This document shows positions 40,134-48,496 of a stretch of DNA of 64,000 nucleotides, one piece after another (positions within the stretch are counted from its first letter, which is position 1; every line of letters starts with the position of its first letter). A program made the position numbers and the translations under genes. The notes below the pieces were generated by a model, which searched no databases, was not told the origin of the DNA, and saw nothing but the letters and a program-made list of their open reading frames with translations. The DNA comes from Vibrio sp. RE88 (GTDB lineage Bacteria > Pseudomonadota > Gammaproteobacteria > Enterobacterales > Vibrionaceae): NCBI RefSeq assembly GCF_013113835.1, contig NZ_VTYQ01000002.1:310001-374000 (forward strand), given 5' to 3'.

Positions 40134-41299
40134 ATAGGAATGTTTGGATTTTGTCACTCTGTCAGGCATTACTGATGACGGGCAATATCCTGCTCATATC
40201 TGTGATTGGATTAGTGGGTAAGGAAATTGCGCCAAGTGAAAGTATGATCACCTTGCCCGTCGCATTGCAATTCCTTGGGCTGATGAGCGCAACGATTCCA
40301 GCTTCTCTGATCATGGGGAAATTTGGTCGACGAAAAGGATTTAGCTTAGGTAATTTGGTTGGTATTACTGGTGCGTCAGTGGCGACTTATGCTTTGTCCA
40401 ATGAACAATTTTATCTGTTCTGTGTCGGGACCTTCTTACTGGGTATTGGTATCGGGTTTGGTACCTTATATCGTTTTGCGGCAATTGAAGTGTGTGAAGA
40501 AAGTGCACGACATCGCGCTATATCTATCTCTATGGCTGGTGGTGTGTTGGCTGCCGTCCTTGGGCCTAACCTCGCCGTGTATTCGCAACAAATGACAGGT
40601 GATTCACTTTATGTGGGTGCTTTCATGTCATTGATCGTGCTGAATATTATTGCATTGTGTTTACTACAGACCATTCAGTTCCCAGCGCATCATGCGGGAA
40701 CGGCTAAGGATAACCCTGAGCCACTGCTTCAAATCATCAAAGCGCCTAATTTTATGTTGGCGGTGTTTGCTGCCATGGTGGCGTATGCAGTGATGAACAT
40801 TCTCATGACAGCCACGCCACTTGCGATGATAGGTTGTGGCTTTGATTTCGAGAAGGCGGCAGGTGTTATTGAGTGGCATGTACTTGGGATGTTCGTCCCA
40901 GCATTTTTTACCGGTAAATTAATTGAAAAGTTTGGCGCGAGACAAATGATCCTGACTGGAGGTATTTTATTCGTGCTTTGCGTGGCGATTAATATCCACG
41001 GTCAGTCGATTTGGCATTTTTCGCTCGCTCTGGTTTTACTCGGTGTTGGTTGGAACTTTATGTTTATCGCCGCAACGGGGCTGTTCAGTCAATCGTATGC
41101 CGCGCACAACAAATCTAAAGCCCAAGCCTTTAACGAATTTTTTGTCTTTAGCTGCGTGACAATTACAGCTTTGTTATCGGGTTGGCTGGAAGCAACGGTA
41201 GGGTGGGAGAATTTAAATATTTACGTGCTACCGTTTGTGCTTGCTGTTATCGCGTTATTTGGCATTAACGTATTCAGGGCTAAAAGTGTGACTGCTTAG
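40130..41299 (+). CDS. Major facilitator superfamily transporter
   Basis: This 389-residue membrane protein has about 12 predicted helices. The loop 2-3 motif reads GKFGRRKGFSLGN near residue 63, a usual MFS A-like motif. It starts at GTG inside the racemase stop codon, so it is translated with that enzyme. The pairing suggests transport of an amino acid or a related compound, but there is no direct substrate evidence. Confidence 0.82.
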   Translation: MNRNVWILSLCQALLMTGNILLISVIGLVGKEIAPSESMITLPVALQFLGLMSATIPASLIMGKFGRRKGFSLGNLVGITGASVATYALSNEQFYLFCVGTFLLGIGIGFGTLYRFAAIEVCEESARHRAISISMAGGVLAAVLGPNLAVYSQQMTGDSLYVGAFMSLIVLNIIALCLLQTIQFPAHHAGTAKDNPEPLLQIIKAPNFMLAVFAAMVAYAVMNILMTATPLAMIGCGFDFEKAAGVIEWHVLGMFVPAFFTGKLIEKFGARQMILTGGILFVLCVAINIHGQSIWHFSLALVLLGVGWNFMFIAATGLFSQSYAAHNKSKAQAFNEFFVFSCVTITALLSGWLEATVGWENLNIYVLPFVLAVIALFGINVFRAKSVTA

Positions 41300-41315
41300 C
41301 CTAGCATTAAAATAG

Positions 41316-41347
41316 AAAAAGGAGGCAAGTAAACTACCTCCTTTTTT
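41316..41347. terminator. Terminator between the MFS gene and tlh
   Basis: The stem AAAAAGGAGG / CCTCCTTTTT (41316-41325 with 41337-41346) has A- and T-runs on both sides, so it works for both convergent genes. Confidence 0.85.
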
Positions 41348-41361
41348 GATTTCCGCCCTCG

Positions 41362-42603
41362 CTAGAAGTTGAACTGGTTTAGCTTTGTCTGAATGATTTC
41401 GTCCGCAATGTACTTATGCGTTGCAGTTGTAGGGTGGGTAACCCCCCAGAAAACATACTTGTCCGAACTGTGGTAAGCACAGTCATTGGTAAGCTCATGG
41501 CTGTAGAGGTAGTCGACTGACGAGCTACGATTGATGTTCAAACATGCATCGGTTGAGTTTTCAAAACCATGCTGTTTAGGGTTTGATGTGATTTGATCGA
41601 ATATATCATGCGCATCGTAAAGCACGACGTTAAGCCCTTTCGTTTGATAGAGTGTCGCCTGTTCTTTGATAAACTCGTTGAACTCGATGATCTTGGCCCT
41701 TACCGTATCAATCTCGTCTTGTGTTGAATACTTAAACTGCGGCGCTTTAGTGGCATCAGGTAGGGTAAACAATAGGATGTTGTTTGCGCCAGATTCTGTT
41801 AATCGGATCATTGCACTACTTAAGTCAGCTTTAACATCTGCGACTTCACGGTCATAGTTCATGAAATCATTGAGGCCGAACTCAAGCGTAATCAAGCTGT
41901 TCTGAGGTTTATAGTTCTTAGCCATTTTCATGTAAGTCAGGTATGACGTGACTTGATCATAAATCCCCGTCAAAGCAACGTATTGATTGGTTCCTGCTGC
42001 ACCGCCAACCGCCCAGTTATATAGGGGCACACCTTTGGCTTGGGCTAAGTATTCTGTCCATACAAGCCCATTAGAAAAGTGGCCTAAGAACCATGAGTTT
42101 CGGTTGGGGAAAACCCATTGAGAGCCATTGTAGAGATTCCCTGTATCTGACAGGCTATCGCCAAAGGCAACTATGCGATTGATCTTGTTGTTCACAGCGT
42201 TGTCATTTGTCCAGATGCTGTGGTTGTATGAGAAGCGATTGTCAGATGCATAGTAAAGAAGGTCGGCAGAGTCATGATTGACCCCCAATGTTTCTTTACA
42301 GCGGTTTTCTATGTCAGTTTGAGTAGCATTGGTGTAGAACATGTTTTTGAATGAAACAGACGACCACCAATAGCCGTCAATTGTGTAGTAATCACCATTG
42401 TCATCACGCGCCCACTCCCAATCTGTAGATGGATCGTCGTGATTTTGTGCTGGACGGTACCAGCAGCGAACGTAGGTGTATGTTTGATTTGCTTGTACTT
42501 CAGCAGCATAACTTGCGCTTACTGCTTCAGGAGCCATTGGTAGGTCATCTGCAAAAGCTGGTGCCGCCAACAAGGAGCCAGCCAAAATTAACGTCTTCTT
42601 CAT
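41362..42603 (-). CDS. tlh: Thermolabile haemolysin / lecithin-dependent GDSL phospholipase (TLH)
   Basis: This 413-residue secreted phospholipase/lecithinase has a signal peptide (MKKTLILAGSLLAAPAFA). The N-terminal domain contains YTYVRCWYR and DGYWWSSVSFKNMFYTN, which align with V. parahaemolyticus TLH. The GDSL hydrolase domain has the catalytic Ser150 in AFGDSLSDTGN, GLNDFMNY and the catalytic His390. Where the V. parahaemolyticus enzyme reads FWDVTHPTTATH, this one reads FWGVTHPTTATH: the triad Asp is Gly387. V. vulnificus PlpA has the same replacement, with chloride in place of the Asp side chain, so the enzyme is probably active. The next gene upstream on this strand is the PrtV-like protease. 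Confidence 0.95.
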   Translation of the reverse strand: MKKTLILAGSLLAAPAFADDLPMAPEAVSASYAAEVQANQTYTYVRCWYRPAQNHDDPSTDWEWARDDNGDYYTIDGYWWSSVSFKNMFYTNATQTDIENRCKETLGVNHDSADLLYYASDNRFSYNHSIWTNDNAVNNKINRIVAFGDSLSDTGNLYNGSQWVFPNRNSWFLGHFSNGLVWTEYLAQAKGVPLYNWAVGGAAGTNQYVALTGIYDQVTSYLTYMKMAKNYKPQNSLITLEFGLNDFMNYDREVADVKADLSSAMIRLTESGANNILLFTLPDATKAPQFKYSTQDEIDTVRAKIIEFNEFIKEQATLYQTKGLNVVLYDAHDIFDQITSNPKQHGFENSTDACLNINRSSSVDYLYSHELTNDCAYHSSDKYVFWGVTHPTTATHKYIADEIIQTKLNQFNF

Positions 42604-43007
42604 AATTATTCACTTATTGTTTTGATTGTAGAGTATTTACTCATCTTTGATCGCATACCCACCACGACGCAGTCAAAGTATTCATTGGATAAATGAGTTG
42701 AGATTGAATGAAGATCAAACTTTATACAGAAATGAGTAGTTAATAATTAGGTTTAATAAACAACCGATGTGTGCAAATTTTGAACTTATTATGCATTTTA
42801 TTGAATTGAACGGATTATTAATATGTCTTTTAGTAAAGACTTTGAATCACGAAATTCAATTATTTTAATAATATATGTATTTATAGGCGGTAGAATATTT
42901 TTAAGAGTATGTAATTTAGATTGAGGGGAAAATATTAATATGAAGCGAATTAATTTATTGACTGAGCGTTGAAGTATTAGAAGTAATTAGTAGCTGAGTT
43001 TTAAGCA
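42604..43007. other. Intergenic region upstream of tlh
   Basis: This is an AT-rich stretch of about 400 bp between tlh and the terminator of the protease gene. No open frame, repeat or RNA gene was recognised. It presumably carries the tlh promoter, which I could not place with confidence. Confidence 0.5.
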
Positions 43008-43034
43008 AAAAAAGAGCGCAACCAGAGTTGCGCT
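43008..43034 (-). terminator. Terminator of the PrtV-like protease gene
   Basis: Read on the minus strand, the stem AGCGCAAC / GTTGCGCT (43015-43022 with 43027-43034) is followed by a T-run (the A-run at 43007-43013 on the plus strand). Confidence 0.8.
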
Positions 43035-43085
43035 AAAATCTCACTCAAATAAGAGGAGTAGGGAAGTTAAGGAACGGAGAAATCC

Positions 43086-45842
43086 TTATAAATCGACAGT
43101 AATGATTTTAGATACTTTATCGCCGTTGTTATCCATTACGGTTAAACGAACTTCCTGTTTGCCGTAGCTTGGGAAGATAGAGGTAAATACGCGTCCACGT
43201 TTTACTTTTCCGTTTGGTAGAACCCATTCTGTATCAACGATGCGACCGTCAGGATCCGAGCTGGTAGACCACATGGTGACCCAACGACCTAGATGAATGT
43301 AACGTGCACTTGCTGTAGGAAGTACATTGTTCGCTTCAACTGTGATGGTTTCTGTCGCAGTATGCTGATCACCACGATCATCTGTCACAGTTAGAGAGAC
43401 AGTGTAGCTGCCGTCATTCAAGTAAGTCCAAGAAGGTGACTGCTCTGAGCTTGACTCACCGTTACCAAAGTCCCAGTTGTACGCAACGATTGAACCGTCA
43501 CTATCGGAACTAGAGTTACTTGCAGTGACATTTAGGCCATCCAATGACAATGTGAATGCTGCGACTGGAAGTTGGTTAGGTTCTTCCGCTTTCGATACTT
43601 TAATTACGCCATAGGTATTGTCGGCAGCTTGCTCAATCACTTCAATTTGAACACCGTGTTCAGCCAGAAGGCGGCCAGCATCAGGTGATTGTGGATTTGA
43701 GTAATCTTGATTGTCCGCGAAGTAAGCGTTACCAATCAAGCTGACATCTTCCAGTACATCACCATCGCTGTTCTCAAGACGCATTGGCTTTTGGTCATTC
43801 ATTGAGAATGCCGCATCACGTACTTGGTAACGAGTTTGTGCTGCAGTGCCAGAATTAGCCCAAATCATTGCATTTTGGTCCGCATCGACAACACCAAGCC
43901 AGCCTTCACCAGGATGTTTGCCAACCCAGTTATCGGTCATTGACTCATCGACATACCAAACAATCAGACCCGGCTCGAATGACATTAATTTGCCAAAGCG
44001 TTTAATGTTGTTCAGACCTTCGTCCACATCGTTATGGCTACGCCATTGAAGTAGGTAGTAATGTGCAGCTTCGTTGAAGCCATCGTTTAGACGGTATCCA
44101 TTGAACGCAAAGCTAGATCTTCCTTCAGCATCGTCGATCAAGGTTGTATTGCCATCAGCTTCAATCGAGATGTTATCTATATGCAGACCTTCCATCGCTA
44201 GTCCGCCATCCGTTACGTAATCGAAGCTCAATTCGACAGTTTGCCCAGCCCATTGTGATAGGTCAAACTCTGCATCAACCCAACCGTCAGATTCACCTGC
44301 AATAGCGGGTACAAGCCCCGTATTGTATGGGTCATCCATCGTTGTGATGTTACCGGCGATCTGTTGGCCATTGATTAGTACGCGAGCGTAATCGTAATCT
44401 TTTTCAATCTGATACCAAGCTTTAAACGCTAGTTTGACGCTAGTACCTTCAGGCAGAGTCAGCTGACGAGACATCTTGTTCTTAAGATCGTCGCCTTTAC
44501 CTGAATGGAAGCTGTAGTTACCTGAGAAAGGCTTATGACCTTCGGTACGTTTTACAGGTAGGTCAATACGGACCATATTCTGCTTATCGTTATCGATAGT
44601 CTGGTGAAGAGTGATTTCTTCGCCTTTTGGAGTCAGGTCGTCTACCGAGATGGTTTGGTTCGCAATCCACTTACCGCCAATCGATTCTTGAAGGAACTGC
44701 TTTGCCCATGAACTGAATGCAGTTGGCTGTGTGCCACCAATCTTACCAGCCCAGCTACCTGAAGACATGATTGACCAGTAAGAAACCGGTTCGCCTTTGC
44801 CGGTGTACTGAGTGTCGTATTCGTCAGGCAGGCCTAAATCGTGGCCGTACTCGTGAGCACAAACACCCGCTGCTGCATCAATAGGTTGGATGGTGTAATC
44901 AAATGCCGCGTATTTGCCGTCAAAGCGACCAGGTAGAGTACTTGAGGTGCCTTCTAGTACATGGTACTTGCCAAGGTTGTAGCGGTGTGACCAAATAGCA
45001 TCGTCACCCAATACACCACCGCCAGCTTCTTCACCAACGGAAGAGTGGAATACCATTAGGTGGTCGATAACGCCGTCCGGTTCACGGAAGTTACCATCGC
45101 CGTCATAGTCATAACGGTCTTCGATGTCGTAGTCCTCAAGGTTAATACTTGGGTCTTGTGCTAACTGGTTCAACGCCTCGCGAACCAATTCCTGAGCATT
45201 GAGGTCGTTGTCTGTTGTTGGTGAGTTACCACCATAGAATGAAGCGTCTTTTGAAGCTCGGTACCAGCCTGCAGCTTGACCTGCTACGCTATAGCTTTCC
45301 CCAGATTCACTCTCATAGTATTGACGCATCGAGATGAGGTTTTCACCATTCGGGCCAAGATAGCCAGCGCCTGAGAAAAGCAGATTCTGGTAGTGTTCAG
45401 GTTTGTAGCTATCGTAGAGCATTTCGGTATGATCGGACGTTAATCGGTTGTCATTCCATGGTAAGTCTGGGAAATCAACCAATACAGCTAACACCTTGTC
45501 TGTACGCTTCTGAGATAGATCAAAAGCGAACATGTGTGCTCTATGTTGACCTTTCTTTGCTTCTATTGATTTTAGGATCTTAGCGCGTTGTTCGAGTGCT
45601 TTCTTACCGAATTGCGCGTCACCTTTAAAGCCATTGTTGAGTTTCGCGTTGAGGTATTTGTTAAGTGCCGTTTTCTGCTCGTCAACGGAAGAGTTTTCAT
45701 CAAGAAGGCCCTTTCGGACCAGCATCTCGATTATTTTCTCTTCGTTCATGACACCTAAATCTATAGGTGTTTTGGCGTGACCACTGACACTAAAAAGGGT
45801 CATCACCGCTGTCGCCAGCAGTGTTTTCCTCATAGGACTCAT
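43086..45842 (-). CDS. prtV: Secreted M6-family zinc metalloprotease, PrtV-like
   Basis: This 918-residue protein is the same length as V. cholerae PrtV. It has a signal peptide (ending GHA near residue 23) and an N-terminal propeptide that includes a helical block at about 32-70. The M6 catalytic domain has the zinc motif H330-E331-x-x-H334 in CAHEYGHDLGLPDEYD and the later IMSSGSW. A lectin/MAM-like middle region follows, and two C-terminal PKD domains lie from about 757 (first with YNWDFGNGESSSEQSP). PrtV cleaves host matrix and plasma proteins and matures by proteolysis. AAGGAA before the first ATG supports this start. A small gene upstream encodes a propeptide-like protein. Confidence 0.93.
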   Translation of the reverse strand: MSPMRKTLLATAVMTLFSVSGHAKTPIDLGVMNEEKIIEMLVRKGLLDENSSVDEQKTALNKYLNAKLNNGFKGDAQFGKKALEQRAKILKSIEAKKGQHRAHMFAFDLSQKRTDKVLAVLVDFPDLPWNDNRLTSDHTEMLYDSYKPEHYQNLLFSGAGYLGPNGENLISMRQYYESESGESYSVAGQAAGWYRASKDASFYGGNSPTTDNDLNAQELVREALNQLAQDPSINLEDYDIEDRYDYDGDGNFREPDGVIDHLMVFHSSVGEEAGGGVLGDDAIWSHRYNLGKYHVLEGTSSTLPGRFDGKYAAFDYTIQPIDAAAGVCAHEYGHDLGLPDEYDTQYTGKGEPVSYWSIMSSGSWAGKIGGTQPTAFSSWAKQFLQESIGGKWIANQTISVDDLTPKGEEITLHQTIDNDKQNMVRIDLPVKRTEGHKPFSGNYSFHSGKGDDLKNKMSRQLTLPEGTSVKLAFKAWYQIEKDYDYARVLINGQQIAGNITTMDDPYNTGLVPAIAGESDGWVDAEFDLSQWAGQTVELSFDYVTDGGLAMEGLHIDNISIEADGNTTLIDDAEGRSSFAFNGYRLNDGFNEAAHYYLLQWRSHNDVDEGLNNIKRFGKLMSFEPGLIVWYVDESMTDNWVGKHPGEGWLGVVDADQNAMIWANSGTAAQTRYQVRDAAFSMNDQKPMRLENSDGDVLEDVSLIGNAYFADNQDYSNPQSPDAGRLLAEHGVQIEVIEQAADNTYGVIKVSKAEEPNQLPVAAFTLSLDGLNVTASNSSSDSDGSIVAYNWDFGNGESSSEQSPSWTYLNDGSYTVSLTVTDDRGDQHTATETITVEANNVLPTASARYIHLGRWVTMWSTSSDPDGRIVDTEWVLPNGKVKRGRVFTSIFPSYGKQEVRLTVMDNNGDKVSKIITVDL

Positions 45843-45955
45843 ATTATTTCCTTATTATATTCTGATTGCCAAATCCCACTTAATAAAGTGGGTATAACGT
45901 TGCGTGAACAACAAAATCCCTAATCAAAGGGAAGATTGATAAATGAATTTACAGC

Positions 45956-46222
45956 TTATTTATTTTTATTTGCTGAGATGCATTTTGTTTCAGTCGGGTT
46001 ACTTTGAGTGTTTATATTATTATTGTTTTTATTATTAGGTTTATTTTTGTCGAATCTGTTAGCGAGATAAATCTGTAAAGATTCCTGTTTTTCTTCAAAG
46101 GTTTGATTATCACAAATAACACCTCGTTCGATTAAAGAATCAAGAAGCTTCTCATCGTTAGGAAGTGGATTTGCAATAACAGCAGAAGAAAGAAGTGTTA
46201 ACAGACAACTGACAAGTTTCAT
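45956..46222 (-). CDS. Small secreted protein resembling the PrtV propeptide
   Basis: This 88-residue protein has a signal peptide (MKLVSCLLTLLSSAVIA, cleavage near residue 18), a helical block at residues 22-60 and an Asn/Lys-rich tail (PNNKNNNN onward). Residues 22-59 align without gaps to residues 33-70 of the PrtV-like protease downstream. I count 10 identities in 38 positions and many conservative matches, for example NDEKLLDSLIERG against NEEKIIEMLVRKG. It lies 113 bp upstream of the protease gene on the same strand. A stand-alone propeptide could inhibit or chaperone the protease; a decayed duplicate is the alternative. The function is inferred. Confidence 0.72.
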   Translation of the reverse strand: MKLVSCLLTLLSSAVIANPLPNDEKLLDSLIERGVICDNQTFEEKQESLQIYLANRFDKNKPNNKNNNNINTQSNPTETKCISANKNK

Positions 46223-46501
46223 TTTATTTTTATAAAATATTAATGTTTCGAAACAAAATATAACTAAGTGTTATTAAATGCAATGGCTATTTTTTGATCG
46301 GCAAGATCTGGATTCATGTATCAACACAATATGTAAACAAGGTTACTTCATGCTATTGATGGTACTGTTATTTATCTAGTTATCTTGGATGAATAATTAA
46401 TTTTATTAAACTATCACTAACAAGGCTGGAGGCGTTGATAAATGAAAAATTCACGAAAGGCGGATAAATATTTATTTTATCGTATGGCTTCAATACAAAA
46501 A

Positions 46502-46524
46502 AAGCGCCATAAGGCGCTTTTTTA
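46502..46524 (-). terminator. Terminator after the AbgT transporter gene
   Basis: The stem AAGCGCC / GGCGCTT with loop ATAA is flanked by an A-run (46497-46503) and a T-run. It ends the minus-strand gene. The remaining sequence between 46223 and 46500 is AT-rich, with nothing else recognised. Confidence 0.8.
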
Positions 46525-46540
46525 TTGCTCAACGTAGAGA

Positions 46541-48097
46541 TTAGAAACCAAGAGGTAAGCTAAAACCAAAGAAAATGAGCAGTACACCAGTCCAAATGGT
46601 CAGGAAAGCCACTGAATAAGGCACCATCATTCCAATCACGTCGCCAAAGCTTAGCTCTGGTTTGTACTTGCGCATGAAGGCAAGTACGACGCCTGCATAG
46701 CTCATCATCGGAGTGATGATGTTGGTAGAAGAGTCTGCAATACGGTACGCCGCGGAGACTAAGTCAGGAGTCATATTTGGGTTTACCTGATACAGCATAG
46801 GAACAAAAATTGGACCTAATAGCATCCATTTTGACGTCAAACCACCAACGAACAGGTTGATAAGTGCTGTGGTAATGATGAAACCAATCAACATAAGAGC
46901 AGGGTACTCTTGCAGACCGATAGATTGCAGAGTAGAAGCACCAAGGTAGGTTACATAAGTTCCTAGGCCTGAATAGCTCAGTAGGGCAAGGAAGTTGTAA
47001 CAGAAGAACGTGAGAACCAGAACATAGCCCATGGTGTTCATCTGTTTCACCATGGCTGTCACTACGTCTTGTAGCTTGGTGAATTTGCCCGTGGCATAGC
47101 CAAAACATAAACCGGTTACCGCAAATACCATAGAGATAAGCAGTATGATGTTATCTAGGTAAGGCGTAACTTCTTTGCCTGCTTCGTTTGTATAAGTCGC
47201 TAGAGGGCCAGTCGCTAAGCCGTAGATAGCAAGCAGTGAAACAATCAGGCCAATCCCAGCGCTACGAAGACCTTTCTGTTCTTCCTTAGTCACTTCGAAC
47301 TCGTCAAAGTTGATCTCTTCAGGAAGCTGGTAAGACATTTTCTCTAGTCGAGGCGTAACGACTTTTTGTGTAATAACCGCACCAACAGCAGCCAATACAA
47401 ATGTCGAGACCAAAACGAAGAAGTAGTGCATAGTCGCAGGGTTGAGCATTTCCCCTGTCATACCAATGAAAGGAATGTTTTGCGATTCTGCAAAGATCTT
47501 CGCGTTAACACCAACGACCACGTCAACGGGTGTCGCAGGAATCAAGTTCGCGCTAAAGCCCGCAGATACACCGGCAAAGGCGGCCGCCATACCAATCAAT
47601 GGGTTTTTGCCTAAACCAGCGTAAAGCAAGCCAGCCAGCGGTACCAAAACTAAGTAACCAGCATCGGCGGCTAATGAGCTCATAATGCCTAGGAAGACTA
47701 TTAATAGCGGAAGCAGGCGATCACTGATTTTTAGGCCCACTTTTTTGATGACAGCGGTCAGAAGCCCAGAGTTTTCTGCGATACCGACACCGAGCATTAC
47801 GATCAAAATAATGCCTAGTACACCGTGACCAAATGCAAGCCAGTTTTGAAGTAGAGCGTTCTCAAACATCCAACGGAAGTTTTCCGCAGACATCATATTC
47901 TTGATAGCGAATTCAACTGAGCCTCCCGCTTTTCCTGCGGTTTGAAAAGTGGTGCCATCCAGAATCCAAGTGACGACCAGACTGAACCCAAACAGAAACA
48001 TAAAAATGATGATAGGGTCAGGGATCTTTTTTCCGGCTTTTTCTATTGCGCTTGCAAAGCCGTTCGGCTTCTTACTTTGCAAGGTTTGTTCTGCCAT
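46541..48097 (-). CDS. AbgT-family transporter
   Basis: This 518-residue membrane protein belongs to the AbgT family. The N-terminal cytoplasmic segment is followed by KIPDPIIIFMFLFGFSLVVTW. Family blocks include ADAGYLVLVPLAGLLYAGLGKNPL, AFAGVSAGFSANLIP and the late SSTNIITPMMSYAG. Members export or import p-aminobenzoyl-glutamate; some act as sulfonamide/antimetabolite exporters. No abgA/abgB amidohydrolase genes are adjacent, so it stands alone, and the direction of transport cannot be told from sequence. Confidence 0.9.
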   Translation of the reverse strand: MAEQTLQSKKPNGFASAIEKAGKKIPDPIIIFMFLFGFSLVVTWILDGTTFQTAGKAGGSVEFAIKNMMSAENFRWMFENALLQNWLAFGHGVLGIILIVMLGVGIAENSGLLTAVIKKVGLKISDRLLPLLIVFLGIMSSLAADAGYLVLVPLAGLLYAGLGKNPLIGMAAAFAGVSAGFSANLIPATPVDVVVGVNAKIFAESQNIPFIGMTGEMLNPATMHYFFVLVSTFVLAAVGAVITQKVVTPRLEKMSYQLPEEINFDEFEVTKEEQKGLRSAGIGLIVSLLAIYGLATGPLATYTNEAGKEVTPYLDNIILLISMVFAVTGLCFGYATGKFTKLQDVVTAMVKQMNTMGYVLVLTFFCYNFLALLSYSGLGTYVTYLGASTLQSIGLQEYPALMLIGFIITTALINLFVGGLTSKWMLLGPIFVPMLYQVNPNMTPDLVSAAYRIADSSTNIITPMMSYAGVVLAFMRKYKPELSFGDVIGMMVPYSVAFLTIWTGVLLIFFGFSLPLGF

Positions 48098-48467
48098 TGA
48101 TACTTCCTATGTGTTGTTACATTTATAAATAGGAAGCGAACGCTATCATCCCTTGTAAAAAAGAGGAATGTCACAAAATGTGTGAAAAAACATACAACTT
48201 ACAGGATGGTTGGTGCGATCAATTGTGACTAGATGTTTATGCTGGTTGTTATGTGAATTTAGGTTGTTACCACTGCTTATTTACGTATTTGTAGTTTATG
48301 AAAAATCTTAAATCATTATAAAATGCTGTAAATATTGAACGAAGTGGGTGAGTGGTGGTGGAACTATAACCAATTTAAATTGGTGTTTGTTTGCAGGATC
48401 TTGAGGGTGTTCAGCCGTAGGTTGTGTTGAAGGTATCTGATATGAAGCCGAGATGAACATGAAAGAG
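48098..48467. other. Intergenic region upstream of the AbgT gene
   Basis: This is a 370-bp stretch between two minus-strand genes. I found no open frame or RNA gene. It presumably carries the promoter of the AbgT transporter gene. Confidence 0.5.
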
Positions 48468-48490
48468 AAAGGCCACATAATGTGGCCTTT
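48468..48490 (-). terminator. Terminator of the beta-propeller lipoprotein gene
   Basis: The 10-bp stem AAAGGCCACA / TGTGGCCTTT with a three-base loop lies directly after the minus-strand stop codon. Confidence 0.75.
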
Positions 48491-48496
48491 TCAGTT

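Noticed and set aside
45875..45892. Inverted repeat CCCACTT / AAGTGGG between the small secreted protein gene and prtV
   Set aside because: There is no T-run on the minus strand, so it is not an intrinsic terminator; no regulatory family could be assigned.
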